In this document: positions 55,980 through 64,000 of the stretch, piece after piece
Layout of the letters: every line of letters starts with the position of its first letter
Numbering within the stretch: position 1 is the first letter of the stretch
Origin: Lachancea dasiensis
Taxonomy: Eukaryota > Ascomycota > Saccharomycetes > Saccharomycetales > Saccharomycetaceae
Length of the DNA stretch: 64,000 bases
Direction: 5' to 3'
NCBI GenBank assembly: GCA_900074725.1
Contig: LT598461.1
Coordinates: 186,001 to 250,000 of the forward strand
The notes under the pieces: generated by a model
What the model was told of the DNA's origin: nothing
Database searches by the model: none
What the model saw: the letters and a program-made list of their open reading frames with translations, nothing else
Position numbers and translations under genes: made by a program

Positions 55980-57407
55980 TTACCTCCCTGGTCCACTTAC
56001 TCGTGCCATCATAAAATCCTTGATCGGGCCCAGTCCCTGAATGGCCTTCAGTCCCAAGCTCCTTGCTGCAACAATTGGCGCGAAATCAGTAGAGTATATT
56101 TTGTGCAGCTTGTCAACCACCCCTAAGAGCATGTTGTTATATGGATACCGGTCGGCCCAGTAAGGTTCCAAAGCCAGTAATGACCCGAGGTCTAACCCTC
56201 TTTGACTGGCGTTCTCTAGAACCTTTACTAGCGACTCCACGTCGCCCTGACCCATATTGAGCCCTTGTCCAGCCAGCGGATGAGTAGTGTGAGCTGCATC
56301 ACCGACTAATGCAATTCTATCTGCAACATAAGAATCAGCGTGTGACAATTTAAGAGGGAATCTTGCTCTTGACTTACCATCGATCTCACTAACAATTGGC
56401 GGATAAATTTCGTCAATCATAGAGTCGTTTTCTAGTTTACCATATCGCAATTCTGTACGGTGTGTGATATCTTCTTTTAATTCGGCTGTCGTGATAGTCC
56501 CCCGCTCCAATTGCTTGTAGTAGTATTGCATGTCAACGTCATCAAGAACAAACGCGGCATTTACAAGTAGCACAAACTGCTCGGGATCAAGCGCTAAAAG
56601 CAGTCTTGACAATGGTTCTGTGGTACTCCAGACAAGGGTAGCATTGTCGTTAGGCAATGGAAGGTGGGCAATTGGGCCCGTGGGTAAAAATCTTTGCCAG
56701 CCTCTAACCTTGAATGGCGGGAAGTCTAGCTTCATAGTAGCCACGACACCAAATCTGTTATAAAACCAGCCCCGAGATTCTATCTTGGAAAATTTCCTGA
56801 CCGGGGAATTGAAACCATCGCATCCCACTAGAAGCCGAGTTTCATAGACCTCCCCATTGCTCAAAGAAACAGTTAGCCACGACTGAGGATCTGTTGGATC
56901 TTTCGACTTGATTTCAAGTACTTTCGTCTGGTCTATGAGCTCCAAGTTTGGAGCCTGAAGATCGGAAAGTCTCTTCAACACCGAGCTTTGCAGGTTCAAA
57001 ATCTCCACCATGTAGCCCATTGAGTCCCGCTCCATCTCCAGCTGCGCATCAGAGCATCCGTCCGACACGTACAGGCCATCAAACGCCTGCATGCGGTCTT
57101 CCATGAGAGAGACACCCACACGTTCTTGGAGGAACTTTTTGGATTGTGACGTCAAACTGATAACTCTATTGGTGAACTTCTCAGGAGGCTCGTTATAAAA
57201 CTGAGCTGTTCTTCCTTTGAGATCACCAGCATCTACAAGTGTGGTACTCAAGCTTGACAGGTACGGTGAAGTCTTGATGGCAGCTGCTAAGGTTAGTCCC
57301 GCTGGCCCACCACCCACTATGAATATATCAGACTTTTTGGGAGTTGCTGACGTTGCTAGCCTTCTGGTCAGCGTCCAGGACTGGCTCCAAGCCCGTATGC
57401 CCCTCAT
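55980..57407 (-). CDS. COQ6: Coq6, flavin monooxygenase of ubiquinone synthesis
   Basis: 475 residues, the family length. The N-terminal Arg/Ser/Thr-rich leader (about 1-25, MRGIRAWSQSWTLTRRLATSA) fits a mitochondrial presequence. FAD-binding motifs are FIVGGGPAGLTLA (about 29-41), GCDGFNSPVRK (DG motif, about 195) and ALVGDAAHTTHPLAGQGLNMG (GD motif, about 365-385). Coq6 adds the C5 hydroxyl to the ring of the coenzyme Q precursor on the matrix side of the inner membrane, taking electrons from ferredoxin and its reductase. The start is the ATG at 57407. Confidence 0.95.
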   Translation of the reverse strand: MRGIRAWSQSWTLTRRLATSATPKKSDIFIVGGGPAGLTLAAAIKTSPYLSSLSTTLVDAGDLKGRTAQFYNEPPEKFTNRVISLTSQSKKFLQERVGVSLMEDRMQAFDGLYVSDGCSDAQLEMERDSMGYMVEILNLQSSVLKRLSDLQAPNLELIDQTKVLEIKSKDPTDPQSWLTVSLSNGEVYETRLLVGCDGFNSPVRKFSKIESRGWFYNRFGVVATMKLDFPPFKVRGWQRFLPTGPIAHLPLPNDNATLVWSTTEPLSRLLLALDPEQFVLLVNAAFVLDDVDMQYYYKQLERGTITTAELKEDITHRTELRYGKLENDSMIDEIYPPIVSEIDGKSRARFPLKLSHADSYVADRIALVGDAAHTTHPLAGQGLNMGQGDVESLVKVLENASQRGLDLGSLLALEPYWADRYPYNNMLLGVVDKLHKIYSTDFAPIVAARSLGLKAIQGLGPIKDFMMARVSGPGR

Positions 57408-58011
57408 TGCTGGGTTTTTACAGAGAAGATGTTGGTACTTCGCAGAGTCTCTTCAACCTTGGCCCTTCTATTACAAGTCTAATTAGAACACTGGAGTACA
57501 AATGTACTCGTATACGTTACTGTAGCGGATAGAAGCTCAGAACTAACAGACAAAGAGAAGTGTATACCGAACGATTGAGTTATGAACAATTCCAGGACTA
57601 ACTATTGATCCTTCTTTAACACCTCTGTAGTCGTAGTTCTCTATTCCTGGTAGCAAGACTTCGGACCCGATTAATCCGTTTGGCTCATAAAAAAAAATGG
57701 TGGGCAGTGAACCTTTCAGTTGCAGCAGCTCCACAACTTATAACGCCATCGATCTAATCTAACATAGTACTACAAATGTGTCTCTAGCTAACCTTCAGAA
57801 GCTTTTATATAACATGTGAAGGCAAAACGAATCGTGAAAAATTGATATTCACAGCTGTGGCATCATCGAAACACTACTAATCCTAAACTGCACTTTCAGT
57901 GAGCACATGGACGTTTTTACTTACTGTGTTAATTGATTCATTCCCCCCATCAAGGTGTGGTTTCGTAACAGTATTTTACCGATTACATTCGGTTCAGCAC
58001 GTAGCATTTGG
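57408..58011. other. Divergent promoter of COQ6 and FOL1
   Basis: 604 bp. A 63-codon open frame on the minus strand (57543-57734) starts at a GTG preceded by a stop and has no clear upstream exon. A TACTAAT followed by TTTCAG on the plus strand (about 57875-57900) resembles an intron end, but the FOL1 frame downstream of it is interrupted by a stop, so no spliced FOL1 exon is supported. Confidence 0.5.
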
Positions 58012-60429
58012 ATGCGATCGCCAATGAACCTAAATTTGGGTAAAAGAGCTTTCAGCAGGGACAAAGTCTACATTGACAGGCTCGCAGTTCAAGCCAATAT
58101 AGGACCTGACTGCTGGAATCGGAAAGTGCCGCAGAACTGCCAAGTGTCCCTGGAATTGGAAACCGACTTTACTAAAGCCTCACAATCTGATGAGTTGCAA
58201 TACTCGTTGAACTACGCAGTGATATCAAAAGACGTTGCGCAATATGTGGATTCCAGGAAAGACTTTAGATCACTGGGCAACCTATCGCAACAATTGATTC
58301 GTTATGTCAAGGAGAAGTACAAGGGAATTGAACGCGCGGCATTGACGGTCAATGCTCCAGAGGCCCATATTCGGTGTCAAAATGTCGCCCTCACATTGCG
58401 TGCACCCATGGACAATGAAAAACCCGATCGACTGGTGATATCGGGCCTGAAACTTTTAACTTTAATTGGGGTGTTTACCTTTGAGCGGTTGCAGAAACAG
58501 TATGTTACCGTTGATATTGAGATGCCATGGAGCGCCCAAAATGGGTCTGAGATTCATTATCAGAAAACAATTGACGAGGTCTGTGAGTATGTGGAGAGCT
58601 CTAATTTCAAGACAGTTGAAGCACTAGTTGAATGCGTTACTCAGGTCACCATGAACAATCCTTTTTTCGAAGCGAATCCTGACGCTTTTGTTACCGTTAA
58701 AGTCATCAAACTGAATGCCATCACTGCCACGAAGGGAGTAGGGGTTAGTTGTACTCGCATGGCCAAGGACTTCCTAGGAAAGGGCCCTATGGTTGTGGTT
58801 AAGGCTCTTGAAACTTCCAAAAGTTTTGATTTGCCAGTGGCCTCAAAAACCCCAGTCATCCCAGGCAAAAGTAGTACCGCTTTTCTAGCATTTGGGTCCA
58901 ACGTCGGTGATCGGCTATCCAACATCCAGTACGCGATTGATCTTTTGGCAGCACATCCTGAAGTTGAGGTTCGACAAGTGTCCTCCATATTTGAAAGTGA
59001 GCCAATGTATTTCCAAGATCAGCGTCTATTTTTGAATGGATGCATAGAGGTTGAAACACAGCTGATACCACGAGAGCTACTAGAACTTTGTAAACAAATC
59101 GAGTACGAAGAATTAAAGAGAGTCAAAGAATTTGATAATGGGCCTAGGAGTATTGACCTGGACATTATATTTTACAAGAACGGCGATGGTGATCATATAG
59201 TGCTCACTACTGAAGATCTAGTCATTCCACACCCTAGGCTCCTCGAGCGGACATTTGTGATGGAACCTCTATGTGAATTGATTTCACATGATGAGGTTCA
59301 CCCTGTCACTGCGGAACCGGTTTTTGTCCACCTGAATCAGGTGTATGACCAAGAAAGGGACGCTGATATATTGTGGAAAGTTATCCCACTACCTCAGGTT
59401 GACGGGAAAGATCGGTTCCTCAAGTTCAAGAACAAGCCGAAATCGGGTATCACAGCCAACTCAGATGTTCCAGTGAGCGACACCATTTCCCCGACTCTGA
59501 CCATGGGCATTTTAAATACGACACCAGACTCATTCTCAGATGGCGGCTGCTTCAATGATAATCTTGATTTGCAACTGTCGAGGGTTAAATCCATAGTTCA
59601 AGAGGTACTGAATTTGAGCAAGCAAGTGATTATCGATATTGGTGGCTGTTCCACACGTCCAAATTCGAAACAAGCAACCTTGCAACAGGAAATCGAGAGA
59701 ACTATCCCACTGTTACGTGCGATCCGCGCGTGCAGCTCACTTCCACAATCTCAAATGGTACTCTCAATTGATACATATCGGTCTGAAGTCGCACAGCTCG
59801 CGATTGAGGCCGGCGTGGATGTTATCAATGATATTTCAGGAGGAAAGTTCGACCCGAAGATACTCTCCGTTGTCGCAAAGAACCCTAACGTTGCTTACGC
59901 GATGTCTCATATCCGAGGCAGTATTCACAACATGAACGAAAAGACAAATTATGACGAAGGTTTTGAATCAGACGACGTGAGAGAACGATGTGGTGGTTTA
60001 GAATTTCCGGAAGGAAAAGCACCGCTTATTCGAGTACTTGGCAGGGAGCTTGCCTCTCAATATACCACAGCAGTAGGGTTTGGGGTGAAACGCTGGCAAA
60101 TTTTACTGGATCCTGGGATCGGGTTTGCAAAACACTCGGCCCAAAATTTGGAGATTATCAGAAACTTAGGGATTTTGAAAAACTACAGTATGCAAACGAA
60201 TTCAACGTTCGTAAACTTTCGAAACATCCCTGTGCTGGTGGGACCATCCAGGAAGAAGTTTATAGGACACATTACTGGGGATACCAAAAATGCTTCGGAT
60301 CGAGATTTCGTCACCGGAGCTGTGGCCAGCGCATGTGTGGGATACGGTGCTGACATTGTTCGGGTACATGACACAGCTAACTGTGTTAAGAGCATAAAAA
60401 TGGCCGATGCACTATACAGATCGCTATAG
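58012..60429 (+). CDS. FOL1: Fol1, trifunctional folate synthesis enzyme (DHNA-HPPK-DHPS)
   Basis: 805 residues from the ATG at 58012; the open frame extends 19 codons upstream only from a GTG. The leader (MRSPMNLNLGKRAFSRD) is basic and fits mitochondrial import. Parts in order: two dihydroneopterin aldolase-like units (about 20-265; LTLIGVFTFERLQKQYVTVDIEMPW); 6-hydroxymethyl-dihydropterin pyrophosphokinase (about 288-440; LAFGSNVGDRLSNIQ, NGPRSIDLDI); and dihydropteroate synthase (about 493-800; MGILNTTPDSFSDGG, IDIGGCSTRPNS, LDPGIGFAKH, GPSRKKFIG). The enzyme makes dihydropteroate from dihydroneopterin and p-aminobenzoate. Length is close to the 824 residues of S. cerevisiae. Confidence 0.95.
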   Translation: MRSPMNLNLGKRAFSRDKVYIDRLAVQANIGPDCWNRKVPQNCQVSLELETDFTKASQSDELQYSLNYAVISKDVAQYVDSRKDFRSLGNLSQQLIRYVKEKYKGIERAALTVNAPEAHIRCQNVALTLRAPMDNEKPDRLVISGLKLLTLIGVFTFERLQKQYVTVDIEMPWSAQNGSEIHYQKTIDEVCEYVESSNFKTVEALVECVTQVTMNNPFFEANPDAFVTVKVIKLNAITATKGVGVSCTRMAKDFLGKGPMVVVKALETSKSFDLPVASKTPVIPGKSSTAFLAFGSNVGDRLSNIQYAIDLLAAHPEVEVRQVSSIFESEPMYFQDQRLFLNGCIEVETQLIPRELLELCKQIEYEELKRVKEFDNGPRSIDLDIIFYKNGDGDHIVLTTEDLVIPHPRLLERTFVMEPLCELISHDEVHPVTAEPVFVHLNQVYDQERDADILWKVIPLPQVDGKDRFLKFKNKPKSGITANSDVPVSDTISPTLTMGILNTTPDSFSDGGCFNDNLDLQLSRVKSIVQEVLNLSKQVIIDIGGCSTRPNSKQATLQQEIERTIPLLRAIRACSSLPQSQMVLSIDTYRSEVAQLAIEAGVDVINDISGGKFDPKILSVVAKNPNVAYAMSHIRGSIHNMNEKTNYDEGFESDDVRERCGGLEFPEGKAPLIRVLGRELASQYTTAVGFGVKRWQILLDPGIGFAKHSAQNLEIIRNLGILKNYSMQTNSTFVNFRNIPVLVGPSRKKFIGHITGDTKNASDRDFVTGAVASACVGYGADIVRVHDTANCVKSIKMADALYRSL

Positions 60430-60711
60430 GAATGTTACCACCTTGCACACGGTCGTCCGAGAAAAACTGTCGCTATTTCATATCAAATGCACGATCAAAA
60501 CCGAAACCATTTTGTTAAAACTACTACCCATTTAAATAAGTTAGTCAGGGCCACTATACCGGTCCAATACAAGACTTTTTTTCTTCTGTATATATATATT
60601 CTGGACCCAAAGCGCACAACAACCTCAGATTTGACTCTTGCATTTGTTGTAGACCCACTTACTGGCTCCATGAGCTGGTTTGTTGTTTTCTTACTTCAAA
60701 ACATCTCGCAT

Positions 60712-61206
60712 TTAAGCCACAGGGCAGTCCTTGGAGATGTGGCCAGCCTCGTTACAGTTGTAGCAGGTCTTGGCGGAGGAACCTCCAGCACAGTCTCTAG
60801 AGATGTGGCCAGTCTTGCCGCAAGCGTAACACTTGGCTTCCGACTGCAAGCAGTCCTTAGCCATGTGGTTGGGTCCACCGCATCTGTAGCAAGACACTTT
60901 GGAGCCCTTAGGACCACTGCTGCCGCTGCCAGCGCTCAATCTGGACGCTTTTTTGGGGCTCGGACATTCTCTTGATATGTGGCCAGTTTCATTGCAGTTG
61001 TAGCAACGGGGAGTGCTGCACTCAGACTTGACGTGGCCAGTTTCCCCACAGTTGTAACATTGCTTAAATTCAACCGTCTTGGCCATGGTGCACTCGGATT
61101 GAACATGACCCGGCTGGTTACAGTTGTAACAAAGTCTCTCGGAACCACACTCTTCGGCCAAATGACCGATCTTACCACACACGTAACAGGCTTTTTGCGA
61201 AGACAT
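60712..61206 (-). CDS. GIS2: Gis2, CCHC zinc-knuckle RNA-binding protein
   Basis: 164 residues (S. cerevisiae 153). It has seven CCHC zinc knuckles of the form CYxCGxxGHxxxxC from residue 8 to near the C-terminus, with a Ser/Gly/Lys linker (KKASRLSAGSGSSGPKGSK) between the fourth and fifth. It is the yeast counterpart of human CNBP/ZNF9. It binds GAR-type mRNA motifs, associates with translating ribosomes and enters P-bodies and stress granules. The start is the ATG at 61206. FOL1-GIS2-RTC4-TEX1 order matches YNL256W-YNL253W. Confidence 0.97.
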   Translation of the reverse strand: MSSQKACYVCGKIGHLAEECGSERLCYNCNQPGHVQSECTMAKTVEFKQCYNCGETGHVKSECSTPRCYNCNETGHISRECPSPKKASRLSAGSGSSGPKGSKVSCYRCGGPNHMAKDCLQSEAKCYACGKTGHISRDCAGGSSAKTCYNCNEAGHISKDCPVA

Positions 61207-61617
61207 CGTACTTCAGTTAATTCCAACTCTACTCACCCGGTGACAAACTACAACTATCCAATAGTTGGCGAAGATGGATATGATGAGTTGAGTTCATGCA
61301 TCTTATTCCTTCACTATGGAAAATTTTTTTTTCAATGGTCTACCAGTACCAACTCATTCATGGATTAGGGCCTTTTTTGGCCAATGAACGACAGTTTGAC
61401 GATAAAGTGATTTAGATAGGAAGGCATTCAGGTAAGGCGAGGAACCTTGTGCGACCGAAAGAGATCGAGCGGGTACTTGTGTGTACGCTGATGATCTTGT
61501 AATTAGTCGGCACAGAACTCGGTTTCAAGAGTTGCCACCATTGCAATTGGGACGTGGCAAATTCAACATTGTGTGACACACTTATACCAAAGCGCTGCGC
61601 ATTGACCCAGGCGCATT
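61207..61617. other. GIS2 promoter / RTC4 3' flank
   Basis: 411 bp. A run GAAAATTTTTTTTTC near 61319-61333 resembles the RRPE-type A/T element of growth-regulated promoters. No gene or structural RNA is recognised. Confidence 0.45.
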
Positions 61618-62796
61618 TCATGTATTTTCGTCCTTTACGGGATCTGCTTTGTTAGAGTCTCTTCGATAGAACATGCTGGAATATTCTTTGCCAATACCCA
61701 AATCTGCTATAGCGGCCTCCTCCGCAGCAACTTCCCATTCCTCGAGCGGATCATTGTCGGCCACGATATGGCCAAATTCAGTGGTGTGTTCCATTACGTC
61801 CCAAGCGTCTTCCAAGAGAGGCAGGCTCATCTCCTCCTGGCAAAGTGCGCTCAACAACTCGGGCGCCAAGACGTATTGTGCAAAATCCTTCACTCCCCAC
61901 CACTTCAGTACTGCATTATTTTTCTTTTCAAGCAGAGGACGATACCGGGCCAAGATCTCCAGTGCGACCCGCATCTGACGCTTAACACCGTAGAAGCCTG
62001 CCGTAAACTTGTTCAAATCCAGCTGGCGAAATTCTGCCATGCTCATCACGGCCTTTTCGGACGAGCTGAAAGCCTGCCGCGCGTTGTCGTAGTACAGGGA
62101 AGCCCGCTTGCCACTCAGTATCTGCTCCACCAGGTGCAGGTGCTTTTGCACCTTTTGTACTAATTCGTTGGCAAATAAAACTGTTGGAATCTTGTGTTCC
62201 CTAACGTATCGCAGGCGAACACTCTGAATGTTGGCGTAATGACTGCGCTGAACAGACGCACGACTGGTTTTTCGGAGCTTACGAGCGGGCTCCAGCGACA
62301 CTGGATCCGCTGGTGGATCGTTCTCCAACTCCGTAATTTTCGCCGTGAGTGAGTCTTCCTCCTCGTGGAAGCGACGCGTCCTAACCATGTCCGCTGCGTC
62401 AATGTCTTGCTCCACCAACTGTGGGTGACTGGCGTCAACGATGCTTCTGGAAGTTCTCTTCTTAATGTATGTCATTCGCCCATTTTCTAATCCTTGTTGG
62501 TCCTTCGCGAGCAGCATTTCCAGTTCCTGATCGTCGAGAACAGCAGTATCTGTCTTTACACGCTTTGCAAAGGGCAAACGCTCGTTACTCGTGTTGATGT
62601 CGAGTTCATGTGGGCTTGTATCGCGCACAGGGGAGCTGCTTAGAGTATCGGAACGGGAGTCAGCTATCCGTCTGGGTCTTCTAGCATTTGGACTGCTCTC
62701 ACCATGTCCGCCAGTAAATGACCGTTTGGCCATCCTAAATTTGACCTCCCAATGGAGTTTGCTATATATTTCAGATATCCCAAGATTTGTTGACAT
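61618..62796 (-). CDS. RTC4: Rtc4, nuclear protein with RTC4-like domain
   Basis: 392 residues from the ATG at 62796, close to S. cerevisiae Rtc4 (401). The N-terminal half is basic and disordered (KRSFTGGHGESSPNARRPRR, SKPART-like patches). The conserved RTC4-like helical domain is at about 210-365 (KHLHLVEQILSGKRASLYYDNARQAF is its start region; ILARYRPLLEK and WWGVKDFAQYVLAPELL follow). Function is poorly known; deletion in S. cerevisiae suppresses a telomere-capping defect (cdc13-1). A second ATG at 62733 (MAKRSF) follows a TATA-like AATATATAGC on this strand (about 62760-62769), so the shorter start may be the one used. Confidence 0.88.
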   Translation of the reverse strand: MSTNLGISEIYSKLHWEVKFRMAKRSFTGGHGESSPNARRPRRIADSRSDTLSSSPVRDTSPHELDINTSNERLPFAKRVKTDTAVLDDQELEMLLAKDQQGLENGRMTYIKKRTSRSIVDASHPQLVEQDIDAADMVRTRRFHEEEDSLTAKITELENDPPADPVSLEPARKLRKTSRASVQRSHYANIQSVRLRYVREHKIPTVLFANELVQKVQKHLHLVEQILSGKRASLYYDNARQAFSSSEKAVMSMAEFRQLDLNKFTAGFYGVKRQMRVALEILARYRPLLEKKNNAVLKWWGVKDFAQYVLAPELLSALCQEEMSLPLLEDAWDVMEHTTEFGHIVADNDPLEEWEVAAEEAAIADLGIGKEYSSMFYRRDSNKADPVKDENT

Positions 62797-63428
62797 TTTG
62801 ATGTCAGATAGTATAATTTAACGCGAAACATAAATGGGAACGCGCAGTACATAGCTCGACAAACACATATCATGTGGAAGAGAGGCACTCTAGGACCTAT
62901 TGAACATGAATCACAGCTGTCCATGACTAGTGAGCAAATTTGGCGCTTTGGCTGGGAGCTGTACCACGCTCGTCCCGATGTCTCACTTGTTTCTTCAAAA
63001 GTCAGCCAACATTCGGAGTTTTGTGAGTCCGTCCAAAGATGATTATAACTAAGAATTTAGTGATTATGGTCTCGCAAGTCGGTATTATGGGCCCCTCGAG
63101 CAAAGTAAGGACATGCCAGCTCTTGTATGGTCATTTGGGCGATATCACGAGTGTCTTGGTTGAATGTCACGCTTGGAAGCTATAGAGTTTGCAATATGTC
63201 CTAAGACATTTAGGTCTCGCGTCAAGATAGGATCGAGCTTGTAAGGTAGCCTGGAGTCGCTGCTTTGTCACATATTATCAGCACATATGCCAGGAGTTCG
63301 GTCAATCGCTCACCACGAACTTGTAAAGTGCATTTTGGTTTAGAGAGCCCCAAGTGCTGTCCTGGACCACTCAAACACTTCGATTGAACAGCCTTATAAG
63401 CAGCTCGCACTTGCTAATCAACAGTGCT
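62797..63428. other. Divergent promoter of RTC4 and TEX1
   Basis: 632 bp. A CGCGAAA (SBF/E2F-like core) lies at 62822-62828, close to RTC4. No tRNA-type boxes or convincing small gene were found. The minus-strand frame at 63222-63410 has no recognisable content. Confidence 0.5.
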
Positions 63429-64000
63429 ATGACTATCCCAGGCCCTTCAAAGGCTTCTGAAAATTACTCAAAGTTTTTTGCGCAGTGCGATCAAGAAGGT
63501 TTTCCGGATAGGCATTACTTGGAATGGGTGTCAAAACAATCCGCTAGATCAGCTCGATTGGACAGTAAAAATCCGGTGAAGACTTTGGAATTTAGTCCGA
63601 CGGGTTCTCATCTGGCGTACAGTAGAGCTGATGGAACTCTAAATTTATGGAAGCTCAAGTCAGACCGTGCAGAAACATATCTATCAGTTGAATTCGAACT
63701 TCCTCGCAATGTCTCATCAACTGGCCCCGTTGAGAGGCCAGTATGTGGCATGACATGGCACCCTATAACCGGATTCTTATTGGCAACGGTCAATGGCTCA
63801 AGTTGTATCAACGTTCACGATGTGTTTACGGGAGCTTTGATCAAAAACATTGACACAAACGGCGACCTTTCCTTCCGAAAATTGTCGTACAGTCCCGATG
63901 GATCATTATTAGTGGCCCTGGCGGAAGATGGGCAATTTTGTCTTTTTGACATTGATGGAGATTATAAACAGCTTTGGACCTCATCATCAAAAGCTCGATC
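63429..64000 (+). CDS. TEX1: Tex1, WD40 subunit of the THO/TREX mRNA export complex (5' part)
   Basis: The gene begins at the ATG at 63429 and runs off the right edge after 190 codons (about 45% of the S. cerevisiae length of 422). After a short leader (MTIPGPSKASENYSKFFAQ) come WD40 repeats: VKTLEFSPTGSHLAYSRADGTLNLWKL, then CGMTWHP...GSSCINVHDV, and KLSYSPDGSLLVALAEDGQFCLFDID. Tex1 belongs to the THO complex, which couples transcription elongation to mRNA export. Identification combines the WD40 pattern with conserved position beside RTC4 (YNL253W/YNL254C). Confidence 0.85.
   Translation, partial: MTIPGPSKASENYSKFFAQCDQEGFPDRHYLEWVSKQSARSARLDSKNPVKTLEFSPTGSHLAYSRADGTLNLWKLKSDRAETYLSVEFELPRNVSSTGPVERPVCGMTWHPITGFLLATVNGSSCINVHDVFTGALIKNIDTNGDLSFRKLSYSPDGSLLVALAEDGQFCLFDIDGDYKQLWTSSSKAR

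Noticed and set aside
57955-58011. Longer FOL1 start at GTG with 19 extra codons
   Set aside because: No ATG in the extension, an in-frame TGA at 57934-57936 lies just upstream, and the ATG at 58012 gives a sensible mitochondrial leader.

Overview
This window is nuclear DNA from a budding yeast of the family Saccharomycetaceae, from a lineage that did not undergo the whole-genome duplication (WGD). A Lachancea-like species is my best guess. Genes are compact, almost intron-free and typically 100-600 bp apart. They match Saccharomyces cerevisiae proteins along nearly their whole length. Gene order interleaves segments that lie on separate chromosomes in S. cerevisiae: AVT2 (chr V, beside CAN1) next to SEC2-BNI1-permease-PIK1 (chr XIV); TAM41/TFC4/UFD1 (chr VII) wrapped around IST1 (chr XIV); LIN1 (chr VIII, beside the SIP3 paralogue YSP1) between ORC5 and LTO1. 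That is the pattern expected of an unduplicated ancestor-like chromosome.

Layout, left to right: AVT2 (cut by the window edge, -), SEC2 (-), BNI1 (-), a 1.46 kb divergent promoter region, one basic amino acid permease (+, LYP1-like), PIK1 (+), TAM41 (+), IST1 (-, with an intron), a short-chain dehydrogenase (+), then about 3.3 kb without a housekeeping gene (20284-23634). That interval holds a pair of long inverted repeats, small membrane-protein-like open frames and a decayed secreted-preprotoxin-like gene. Housekeeping genes resume with TFC4 (-), UFD1 (+), BRE4-like (-), PDR17 (-), CWC23 (-), YIF1 (-), POL2 (+), ORC5 (+), LIN1 (+), LTO1 (-), ATX1 (-), DSL1 (-), SIP3 (-), TGL2 (-), a cyclophilin-RRM protein (-), COQ6 (-), FOL1 (+), GIS2 (-), RTC4 (-) and TEX1 (+, cut by the right edge).

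Most genes belong to core pathways: polarised secretion and actin (SEC2, BNI1, PIK1, YIF1, DSL1, IST1), DNA replication (POL2, ORC5), RNA work (TFC4, CWC23, LIN1, GIS2, TEX1, cyclophilin-RRM), lipids and mitochondria (TAM41, PDR17, SIP3, TGL2, COQ6), folate (FOL1), and metal/iron-sulfur handling (ATX1, LTO1). I see no operons, tRNA genes, rRNA, LTR elements or CRISPR.

The non-routine observations are an 8-codon first exon and intron in IST1; a 17-bp tandem duplication that replaces the last residues of the dehydrogenase; the repeat-rich decayed preprotoxin-like locus; a 46-codon open frame ending 5 nt before LTO1; and a cyclophilin-RRM gene of a type I believe S. cerevisiae lacks. Several start codons were placed at the first in-frame ATG because the longest open frame began with TTG or GTG (BNI1, PDR17, YIF1, LIN1, LTO1, TGL2, FOL1). 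All family assignments come from reading the translations by eye; no database search was run.
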